DNA of 64,000 nt from Vitis vinifera (lineage: Eukaryota > Streptophyta > Magnoliopsida > Vitales > Vitaceae), in the NCBI RefSeq assembly GCF_030704535.1, contig NC_081808.1:22633501-22697500 (forward strand), written 5' to 3'. Shown here piece after piece: positions 10,941-20,937 of this stretch (position 1 is its first letter; each line of letters begins with the position of its first letter). The position numbers and the translations under genes were made by a program. The notes under the pieces were generated by a model, which worked only from the letters and a program-made list of their open reading frames with translations, searched no databases and was not told the DNA's origin.

Positions 10941-11919
10941 TTGTTAATGATAATCCAATGATGGATAAAAAAAATCTATAAAATTAATTTTTTTTATATA
11001 AAAATATAGAGGTATAATAAAAATACAGTACAATTACAATACAAATACAATAACATTACGATACATTACGATAAAGTAAAATTTTGAAAATGTCAAATTT
11101 CTTATGAAACTGGGCAATTATGGGTTCTTTGGCATATCCCTAACATGTATAATATACAACAAATATTGTTATTTATTATATAAAATATGGCTCAATTGAT
11201 TATAATTTTCATTTGTATTCGTTGTAAAATTTTCATTGATTGTAATATTGTGAAATAGTTGTTGATGATAATCCAATGATGGATAAAAAAAATCTATAAA
11301 ATTAATTTTTTTTATATAAAAATATAGAGGTATAATAAAAATACATTACAATTACAATACAAATACAATAACATTGCGATACATTATGATAAGGTAAAAT
11401 TTTGAAAATGTCAAATTTCTTATGAAACTGGGCAATTATGGGTTCTTTGGCATATCCCTAACATGTATAATATACAACAAATATTGTTATTTATTATATA
11501 AAATATGTCTCTCAATTGATTATAATTTTCATTTGTTTATTTTGTATTCGTTGTAAAATTTTCATTGATTGTAATATTGTGAAATAGTTGTTGATGATAA
11601 TCCAATGATGGATAAAAAAAAAAATCTATAAAATTAATTTTTTTTATATAAAAATATAGAGGTATAATAAAAATACATTACAATTACAATACAAATACAA
11701 TAACATTACGATACATTACGATAAGGTAAAATTTTGAAAATGTCAAATTTCTTATGAAACTGTGCAATTATGGGTTCTTTGGCATATCCCTAACATGTAT
11801 AATATACAACAAATATTGTTATTTATTATATAAAATATGTCTTTCAATTTATTATAATTTTCATTTGTTTATTTTGTATTCGTTGTAAAATTTTCATTGA
11901 TTGTAATATTGTGAAATAG
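10941..11919. repeat. Three tandem copies of a ~325-bp unit
   Basis: Copies start at 10941, 11259 and 11588, each with TTGTT(A/G)ATGATAATCC, and run to about 11919. Copies two and three are nearly identical; copy one differs slightly and is about 10 bp shorter. A more diverged partial copy is recognisable upstream at about 10,720-10,930. No coding potential; each copy includes GGTATAATAAAAATACA and CCTAACATGTATAATATAC. Confidence 0.88.
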
Positions 11920-12550
11920 ATTGATTTGATTGTCGGTGAAAGAAGACGTACTTCTGAATTGGTAAATGGACTTGGAAAATTCCATTTATGGCTACCTTCA
12001 TGAAGGAGGGGAGATTGTACCTAAGGAGGATAAACAAATACAATACAAGGGTGGACAACAAAAAGGCATGTACAATACAAATACCTTGTCCTGTACAAAA
12101 GAGTATATAATATAATATTAAGAAAAATTCATGATCATAAAAAAAATATATATATATATTTTATTCACCACAATATAATACATTTGCAATTGCACGAGAA
12201 ATTCCACGGTTACTCCATAATTGCATAAACTTCATTACAAATATGCCACAATCCGTTCTGCAAATACTAATTAAGGAAATTATAAGTCAATTGGGTATCA
12301 AATTAGTAAATTTATAACCTGATTTGCTTTCCATAGGGTATCAAATTAGTCAATTGGGTATCAAATTAGTGGAATAAAAATCTTCCATTTCAATTTGTCT
12401 CCAAAAATATATCACCCCTCACACAAGCAAAATCAAATCAACCTTTTCAATTGACCATACTGCTTCCACCAACCAAGTCAGTCCAAAAAAAGAGAAAAAA
12501 AGCCAACCCAAAAAAAAGAAAATCAAATCATACTTTTCAATTTACTGTAA

Positions 12551-12883
12551 ATGCAATTTTATATTATAATGTGTCACCAAAGGTTCAAAGACAAGGGTTC
12601 TGACAGGGGTGGTTTTGGAGGTGGAGGCGGAGGTGATTCAGACAGGGGTGGTTTTGGAGGTAGGGGCCGTGGAAGGAGGGATCAAAGTGGTGGCTGGAAC
12701 AACAGAAGCAATTTTGGTGAGAATAATAAGTCCTTTGAATGGAACAAAGAGTCAAACAATAATGGGGAAGGGTGGAAAGGTCATGATGGTGATGTCAGTT
12801 GGGGCCAAGGAGGTGGTGATAAGGGGCCAAGGAATTGGAATTCTGGGACTGGCAGAACTAGCAATCAATTGAGGGTAAATTAG
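12551..12883 (+). pseudogene. Glycine/tryptophan-rich coding fragment resembling the KTF1/SPT5-like AGO-hook tail
   Basis: An open frame of 110 codons, of which about 12570-12870 looks like genuine protein sequence. It has glycine-rich repeats (SDRGGFGGGGGG, then SDRGGFGGRGRGRRDQ), then an Asn/Gly-rich segment with spaced tryptophans (GGW, EGW, SWG, RNW). This composition resembles the C-terminal WG/GW region of KTF1 (RDM3/SPT5-like), which binds AGO4 in RNA-directed DNA methylation. The identification is by resemblance only; other glycine-rich RNA-binding proteins are possible. The frame stops at 12881-12883, next to the right terminal repeat of the surrounding Mutator-like element, and nothing upstream supplies the rest of such a protein, so it looks captured rather than resident. 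Whether it is transcribed is unknown. Confidence 0.55.
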
Positions 12884-12979
12884 TCTAATAAAAATATAAG
12901 GCCTTCAAAAGAATTATCAAATTTATCCACCATTTTCAGTCATTTTTTCCCCCAGCCTACCCTTAACTGTAATTCTCCC

Positions 12980-12988
12980 AATTGTATT
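12980..12988. repeat. 9-bp target site duplication, right copy
   Basis: AATTGTATT directly follows the right end of the Mutator-like element and matches 9780-9788 exactly. Confidence 0.85.
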
Positions 12989-13519
12989 TAAGTAATAAAA
13001 ATAAAAAATAAAAATAAAAAGGGGGAAAGGGCAAAAAAGAAAAAAAAAAGTTCATGGAGTATCCCATAAGAGTTAAAGCTATGAAGACTGAAATGAAATA
13101 GCATTTGAGTAGCATGAGAAAACCTCACCAGTCATTGTGACAGATACCCATCAATGTATGGAAAGAAACGGTGAAAATTAAAGCTAAGATTTTGGAAGGT
13201 AGCAAATGGAATCGGAATGCACGGAATGGAAGGACCAACAACATGCGTTTGCACTTCGCACCGGCCCAATTTCCTTTTAAAAAACGTTAAGCTACGAGGC
13301 AGTGGCGGACTATCTAACAGTGGGAATATATTCGCACCTCCACCTCTAGCGCCACCGGGAGACATGCAGCTCCACTACTCTCCACTGCCTATCTCCACCT
13401 CCCTCCCCTTCATTTTTCACTTTCTGCAACCCTACATGCTTTGATCAGCTTCTTTCACCAGTCATATGTAATTGGCTTTCTCTTCTTGTTCCTTTTTTTT
13501 CTTTTGTTTTCGATTTAGC
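12989..13519 (+). promoter_or_regulatory. Promoter and 5' leader region of the serine acetyltransferase gene
   Basis: This is the space between the Mutator-like element and the start codon at 13520. The last ~200 bp turn C/T-rich, typical of a plant leader. An ATG at 13363 opens a 26-codon frame that ends at 13441-13443, so it could be an upstream ORF if transcription starts before it. Transcription start not determined. Confidence 0.45.
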
Positions 13520-16500
13520 ATGCCTCTTCTCCAGGGAGAAACGCCGGATTTTTCTGCTTCCAAATCCATGGAGTATCGAATGGAGAAGTTGTTTCCTGTT
13601 TATGCCATGGGTCTCTCCAAGGCCAACGTGGGGGGAGATGTTTCGCTTGAAATTTTGGATTCTATTGTGGGTGACCCGATCTGGGACGCTGTGAGGGAGG
13701 AGGCCAAGTTGGAGGTACTCTTCTTCGTCTTTTGTCGATTCTTTGGAGTTGTTCAGGTGGTTCTGATGATGGGGTTTTGATATTTCAAGATTTTTCTTTT
13801 TCGATTTTTCAGTTGTTTCGAAGGTTTGGCTATGTCAATTTCGTCTTCAGATTACATTTTTTGGTTTAATTTAGTTTCTCTATTTGATAATCATATACTA
13901 GTCGAATAAATCACTGGCCGCCGTATTCCTCACCAAATATAGTAGAGACTCATTTCATGGTATCAGAGTAGGAGTGTGGAACCCATTTCCATCACCATCT
14001 GATTGCATTTGTGTCGCACAAAAAGGCTGAATTCTTGAATGGGTTCTATAGTACTGTAGAAATTTTGATTAGTATTATATAAAAGTAGCTGATTTGAATA
14101 CAATCTTTTTCTTTCTTCTTCAGGGAGCTTAAAATTTTGTGTGCTTTCTGGTGTTCTGTATAAATTGCTCACAGTGTCTTTTGTTGTTTTGTGGTTCCAT
14201 GAGCATGGGCACATTGGCTACAGGGGGCATTTTGTTGTTTATTTTATTGGTTTTGGGTACTTAGAACATCAGGTGGTGGTGTCGGGGTGTTGGGCTGGAA
14301 GAGAATTTCGTTTGGAAGAATAATTTGTTATCTGATCTTGACATATTTGTTGCTACCATGCAATGTTTCAGGCGGAGAAGGAGCCAATTCTAAGTAGCTT
14401 CTTGTATGCCAGTATTTTGTCCCATGACTGTTTAGAGCAAGCATTGGCATTTGTTCTTGCAAATCGACTTCATAACCTGACACTCTTGGCAACACAATTG
14501 ATGGATATAATTGGTAAGGTGATACTGAATGATAGGGATATTCAACGTGCAATTCGCCTAGATATGCAGGTAATTTCATTGACATCCAAAACTATGAGCA
14601 CCATCTTGGCAGTAGAATCTGTGCTTGGTATCATGGGAAGAATTTTAAATGTATGAAAATGTTCCTTTCACAGGCATTTAAAGATAGAGATCCTTCTTGT
14701 TTGTCGCATTGCTCGGTTTTGTTGTATCTTAAGGTACTATTTATTTTATTTTTCTTTCTGTACTAATTAATTTATAGCATTATGATTGATCTTCTCGGAG
14801 AATATACTTTTTATTTTACTCAGTTTCTTATTGTTTAGGGCCAATGCTTTGCTATACCTGAAGGTAGTCAGTTACCCACCCAAAAGAAAAAGAACATTAA
14901 AACATCAATACAGTTTCTAGATACAAATGATGCAGTCAAAAGAAGCACGATAGTTGCTCCTATTTATTCAATTTATCATTATCAGTAGCTATAAGTTGTT
15001 TGAATTTATCATCATACTACTGGAGGTCTACCTTTCGTGGATCTAATACATGCAATTTATTTAATCTTTTTCAGGGTTATCATTCTCTGCAATCATATCG
15101 AGTAGCACATGCCTTATGGAACCATGGGCGTAAAGAGTTGGCATTAGCATTACAAAGTCGGATCAGTGAGGTAGTCTCTTATTTGAAAATCTTTGAATCT
15201 GGAGCAGCATTATGACCATATTATATGGATTTGTGCCTTTCCTATTTCTCCTTTTAATCTGGTAACCTTTATTTATTTATTTTTGTCTAGGTTTTTGGAG
15301 TTGACATCCATCCAGGTATGTATTTGCTCAAATTTGTTTTATTGGATAGATATCCCATTTACAATTTGTAGCATATTTTTCATTAAGTTTATTGTAGGAG
15401 CGAGCAGCAACATTCCTTGTAAAAGGGATGTAACTTTTGAGAAACCTATGGTGAAATCAACTTAAATGTGTTTACAGCTTACCTGGTACTTAGATATGAT
15501 TCTTGTTTCAATGAACAGTTGCTGCCATTGCAAGTCTGGAACGATCTTTTTTAACTTGTTGGTTTGTAGCTATGCGAGATGACAAAGGTTTCCTGGATGA
15601 TATCCACTATGAGATGAAATTTTTCCTTTTTAATTAAATTTGGTGATTCTGTACAGCTGCACAAATTGGAGAGGAAATACTTCTGGATCATGCAACAGGC
15701 GTGGTTATAGGTGAAACTGCTGTTGTAGGAAATAGAGTTTCATTAATGCAGGTAATTTGGCTTCTATCTTCCTGCCCTTGGGGCCTGGCTCAAGTGATAA
15801 CAGTTAGGGAGGGTTTATAGGAGGTTCCATGTTCAAAATGTCAATGGGGACAAAAATTTACCCATTCAAAAAAAAAATGTGGCTTCTGTCTTCCTATCTT
15901 TCACCGTTATCTGATTGGTCTCATGTCAACTACCAAGTAGTTATCTGGAAACACATTAATAAACTTCCCCTGCACACCTCTCTCTTTTTCTAACAAATAA
16001 ACTCTTTAAGTATCCTATAGAAGCCGTGGACAAAGAATCACTAAATCAAAGTTCAAATTCTGGTTTTTAGGAACATCTTGATTCATGACTTCTGTATATA
16101 CATACATGCCAACCATGGGGTTGATTACCAAACCATTTAGGTTATTATTCTGATTAAGTTATAAATTGTGGAGTTTTTTCCTATGAAACACAGGCTTTCA
16201 AACTTGGGATCTTATGGTCAGTCTTAGATATAGTCCTGGGTTGAGCACATTTTCATCAAAGAATTCATGTGGATGATCCTGGACATGTGGGATACAAGGC
16301 TTGATGTAGTTCAGTTGGTGCTAACAATTATGGACTCATTCTTTCGTCATTTTTTTTCCCATTATGTTTCTTATTCTTATTTTTATTTTTTCCTTTTGTT
16401 TTTATTAATTATAAATCCAAACTCAATTCTTCACCAAAAATTAAATATTTCTGAATGCATTTTGATGTGTTCTGGATGGCTATAGATAGGACTTTAGCCC

Positions 16501-18298
16501 AATAAAGCTTGATATACATTGTTTGGCTACTACTACTTAACAACTTGAGTTTTTTAATTAATTAGTAGCTTAACACCCATATACACTTCAAGTTTCCAAT
16601 GCAATGAATTAATTGAAGCAGTTACACATGCTATGGAACATTTCCTATGAAGAATTGCATTTTGTTTGACAGGGAGTAACTTTAGGAGGAAGTGGAAAAG
16701 AAATCGGTGATCGTCATCCAAAAGTTGCTCAAGGAGCACTAATTGGAGCTAGTGCGACTATACTTGGGAATATAAAAATAGGTGAAGGTGCCATGATAGC
16801 TGCTGGTTCCCTTGTATTAAAAGATGTTCCACCTCATAGGTAAAAAAGGATATATTCTGAATTACTGATGGAATAATGTGTTTGCTATCATCAAATGTTT
16901 ATGGAACCAATGGGCAAAATGATATAAGTGTGACATTTCTTTTTTTTGGTTCCCAAGCATGGTGGCAGGAATACCGGCAAGGTTGATTGGACATGTACAT
17001 GAGCAAGATCCATCTCTAACTATGAAGCATGGTACGTCTAAATATCAACATGCACATCATGCATTTTTGCAAAATCATTTCATCCACATCTAAGTGGAAA
17101 TTTTGCATTTGTTTCCTGCTGATTGAACAGTAAATATTTATTGTGTTTGCATCTGGGAATTAAGAAGGCACTTGTCATTATATGACCCTAAACCATATGG
17201 ACTAGTCAAAACCATCCAAGCATGTTGTGCCACTTATCTAGGGCAAGCATTCCAATGTGTAGAATCTGAAGAACCCATCCCTTGGGAATCAATTGCCTTT
17301 ATGCCAAGCACATCTAAGTGAATCATTTGTTGGATGATTATATTGGGCTTTTCTAGCATATCTCCTGAGCACAAAATCAAAACTTATTAAGTGAGCACTG
17401 TACTTGGGACTCAAGAATTATGTTAGAATTCATAGTTGGCACAACAAAGTGGCTAGTGGGAAATAAATTTTCTAGGTGAACTAATATGGGTTTGATGTCC
17501 TGACACCCTACATTTACAGCATGGGTTTGTATCTTATGTTTTCTGAAGTGTTATTTCAAAGTTCTACAAGTGACCATTTTAGGATTGGGCTTACTTCTTG
17601 GAGTCTTCCATAGCATTCTGATGCTTGTTACTTGAATGTGCAGATGCCACCAAAGACTACTTTGAACATGCTATGGATGGACAATCTACTGGTAAGTTTT
17701 CTTAAGGACAAACTAGAATGACTTTATACTCTAAAGACCTTTTTTTGTCCCTCCTCAGACCTTAGTTTTCTTATGCTGATATTTCTAGTTGTTAATTTTC
17801 TTTGCCTAAAAGCCTATTCAAAACACTAAAAAAGTGGGATTAGATGCATTCATTTTTCCCAATATAACTGTGGTTTTAATTGATTCTTTCACTAGACAGG
17901 CAAGAACAGACATAGTTTCTAAGATTCAATATCTGTCGGTATTAGTTCTATCCTATACAATTGACCAAATAATGCCCACAACCAAACTCTTGCTTCTTGA
18001 GCAGCATATCCTGTCTCATACAGGATTCCAATATTACATCAAAATGTGTTTCATTTGTAAAAATTTCTTGGTTGGAAAGGGGAAAATTGCAGCAATGTGA
18101 AAATGGTATTTCTTCGGCAGCCCCCAACACCACCTTATTTGCTGTGTTTTGGTGATTAACTAGATATATATAACCGGACTTTCATTTCACAACACTCCTG
18201 CTGATTTTTTTTTCCCTACCAATATTTTTCCTCAATTAAACCAGTGTGGATTATTTGCAGGGGCTATGGATGCGACAAGAAATGACAAAGAAACTTAA
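13520..18298 (+). CDS. Serine O-acetyltransferase, SERAT3-type (331 aa, 10 exons)
   Basis: Transfers acetyl from acetyl-CoA to L-serine, giving O-acetylserine for cysteine synthesis. Exons: 13520-13714, 14372-14569, 14674-14733, 15075-15170, 15291-15315, 15657-15751, 16673-16839, 16958-17031, 17644-17691, 18261-18298. All junctions are GT-AG and in phase. The N-terminal half is the alpha-helical SAT domain (DPIWDAVREEAKLEAEKEPI, then SHCSVLLYLKGYHSLQSYR). The C-terminal half is the hexapeptide left-handed beta-helix with catalytic LDHATG (D202, H203) and GDRHPK (H238). After PPHSMVAGIPARLIGH comes an extra tail (HEQDPSLTMKHDATKDYFEH). This, a multi-exon gene and the absence of a transit peptide match the cytosolic SERAT3 class (Arabidopsis SAT2/SAT4, 323-355 aa). 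The protein ends in DKET rather than the terminal Ile that docks SAT into O-acetylserine(thiol)lyase. ATG 13520 is chosen because no earlier in-frame ATG gives a family-like start. Confidence 0.93.
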
Positions 18299-18600
18299 AA
18301 GAGTCATGCAGCAGGGGAATCTGGTGTCTTGTGACCTGCATGTCAAATGCAAACACTCTCTTCAGTAGCTAGGAACCTGTTTTTTTCCCTTTTTTTTTGT
18401 GGTTGTTGTTGGCTTTTTCATGTTCTTGTAATCTTCATATCAACTAAAAGAACCCGCAGAAAAATGTAGTGAATGTGGGAATGATCGATCGTGTAGTCGT
18501 TGTATACGGTTTATGTTGAACTAGCTGTATGAATTTCATTGTAATTTAGTTCTATGTTGAACTAGCTGTATGAATTTCATTGTAATTTAGTTCAATGTTT
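18299..18600 (+). other. 3' UTR region of serine acetyltransferase with a 41-bp tandem duplication
   Basis: A 41-bp unit beginning TATGTTGAACTAGCTGTATG occurs twice head to tail, at 18512-18552 and 18553-18593, with no difference that I can see. It lies about 215 bp after the stop codon, so it is probably within the 3' UTR or just past it. Exact poly(A) site not determined. Confidence 0.7.
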
Positions 18601-19430
18601 CACAAATGAATCAGTTTCAGCAAAAGAATATCAAATTAAACTTTGTATTTATTTTTAGTAGAAGCAAGAAAATTACGTAAAAGCAGGCAACTGAAAAGCA
18701 GCTAACTTATTAGCGATTAGTTTAGTAGTGATTTTAGAAAACACTTTTAATATTTTTAATACTTGAAAAATTTTATTATTCAAGTATCAGAAAGATTAGA
18801 AATACTTCTTAAAATTACTACAAAATAGACTCTTATTAGCTTCCCTAAAAATAATTGAAATAATCTCATTGGCAAAATAGATGGTTTAATATGCAATTGA
18901 GAACTTAACCATATGATGAAAGGCAAAACAAAATAATCTCCAGTAGAGAGAAACCAGACTTCCAAACAAAAAGCCAGGAAATTAAGGACAGTTCAGAGGA
19001 ATTGGGCTCTTAACTAATGGGCTGGGTCCGGACACACTAAAGGATTGGCGAATGAGCAAAGTTTAAAATATCCAAATATATATATGCCTGTATACTTTCG
19101 ATATATCCAATATGAAGATATACCCAATATCGGTGATATATCCAATATGAAGATATACCCAATATCGGTGGATGAGAAGATATATCCAAAAGTCGATATT
19201 TCTGCATATTTTCCATATTTAATCGATTTTTGATTTTTTTTGTATTTCAACTTATATTTCACCTATATTTTGGGATATTTACCAATATTTCATTGTTTTT
19301 TATTTTTATTTTTTTATTATAACATAAATTTATTCTAATTATTTTATTTTTATATTTGATTTAATTTATTAAAAAAATATAAAAACATAATTCTCTTAGG
19401 TCCTTTTTATATAATTTATATATTTATTAA

Positions 19431-19470
<40 letters not shown>

Positions 19471-19850
19471 TATTTGATATTATAAAATATATTTAAATTA
19501 AAATATTTTATAATTTTAATATAAAATATATTTTAAAATTAGACATATTATCATAATATTATTATAAAATAATATATGATTCAACTTAATAATAAATATA
19601 CACTTATAAAATTTATATTTTTTTATTTATAGGAAGAATATTATTATTAAATATGATAAATTATATATATAATTTTTTTTTAAAAAATAAATCTAAAATG
19701 TATATTTTTACTTTTTATATAATTTTAAAATTTTATTATTATTTTTATTTATTTTTAAGTTACCAAAAAATCGAATTCACGATGTATTCGTATTTTCATA
19801 CAATTTTGTTCACATATCGAAACGACGTCGTGTTGGTGTTGGTTGATGAA
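18601..19850. other. AT-rich intergenic DNA with short tandem repeats
   Basis: No gene. An exact 35-bp tandem duplication (unit begins GATATATCCAATATG) lies at 19100-19134 and 19135-19169. A (TA)n run lies at about 19436-19466, and 19290-19740 is almost pure A/T. The reading frames here are low-complexity artefacts. Confidence 0.7.
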
Positions 19851-20937
19851 TATACTCTCTGGGGAGCATGGAAGGCCTGAGGAATTGAGACCAGAGCTGG
19901 CATCTCCAAAGCCTGCCATCTCAGGTCTAGAGTTTCAGTTTCTTCCCATACGAATTCATTGTATTGTATTAGAAATTAGGGTTTTTCTTGGATCCATTAG
20001 ATTTAGTGGGAGTTATTCATCTTCAGGTGCCGTATATAATCTCCAATTTGAGAGAGGCATCCACTTTGTTGATCCGTTAATAAAAGGTCAGTCATTGCCA
20101 AACCCCAATTCTCTCTGTTCAGATTCGGTTTCTTCGAAAATGTACTCCTTCTTTTCGTCTCCCTCTGCTATTTCCAAGAATTTTCAACATTGCGGCTGAA
20201 TGAATTGTGATCTGATTGATTTTAATCACGTACACGGAGATCTATGGGGTTTCTTGTTTGTCCGGATTTGAATTCCAGTTTCACATGGAACATTTGCATG
20301 AAAAATTGGGGAATCGAATATTTATAGAACTTACCGACTAAAATTATTGCTGAAGAATGAATTCTTCTGTGAGTGATACGCGATTTTGACTCGTCAATCA
20401 AGCCTTGGATTCATTGGGAAACTATAGTTGGCAGCACATTAATAATTAGGCTTTTGGAGGGTTACAATTGAATGATGACATTTTTGAAGTAAAATGATAA
20501 AACTAACGAAACCTTATGTGCTGTTTATTTGCTTAAAACGTGGGAAAATTATTGTAGACATATGCCAAATTCTCCCTTTTTTTTTTCCCTTGTGATCTCT
20601 CATCAGGAAAAAACAGCCCTACTATAGGGCAAGTTGGAAGTTCAATGCTTCTTGAAATTTTAGCTCACTTCTAACTTGCAAAGACCAGGTTATGAAGCTC
20701 CTTATTTTTCTTTCATTGTCAGTTTTTTTTTTTTTTTCTATTATTTTTATTTTCATATTGTTGGTCTGTTTCGGTTGCTTTATTTCATGACCACCTACAA
20801 ATGTATCATCTTTGGCAACATGTGTTTTCGTACCATTATGTCTGAGTTTGCCCATCTTCAATGTTTGATTATGTCAACAAATATCTTCTTCTCATGTGAT
20901 GATCAGTTTTCAGGTGGTGATTCCAAATAGCACAATA
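19851..20937 (+). promoter_or_regulatory. 5' leader of the GRIP golgin gene, probably with a leader intron
   Basis: Base composition becomes gene-like from about 19,850. A plausible donor (AAAAG|GTCAGT at 20087-20088) and an acceptor (TTTCAG|GTGG at 20912-20913) would remove an ~825-bp intron and place the start codon 25 bases into the second exon. The open frame over 19843-20199 has no recognisable protein character and is more likely leader. The transcription start cannot be placed. Confidence 0.5.

Larger units (their letters stand above)
9789..12979. mobile_element. Non-autonomous Mutator-like element carrying a captured gene fragment (Pack-MULE type)
   Basis: The two ends are inverted copies that start GGGAGAATTAC and share TTAAGGGTAGGCTGGGG and TAAATTTGATAATT: left 9789-about 9905, right about 12896-12979. 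The left copy has about 32 extra bases. An exact 9-bp direct repeat, AATTGTATT, flanks the element, and 9 bp is the duplication size characteristic of the Mutator superfamily. The 3,191-bp interior has no transposase frame, so it must depend on an enzyme encoded elsewhere. Inside are tandem ~325-bp AT-rich repeats (10941-11919) and a coding fragment at 12551-12883 resembling the tail of a KTF1/SPT5-like gene. Gene fragments inside terminal inverted repeats are the definition of a Pack-MULE. Confidence 0.85.

Noticed and set aside
10941..11919. CRISPR-like array
   Set aside because: The ~325-bp units are adjacent without spacers and lie within a plant transposon; they are ordinary tandem repeats.
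19843..20199. 118-codon plus-strand frame as a separate gene
   Set aside because: No family resemblance, and its position and splice signals fit the golgin 5' leader.
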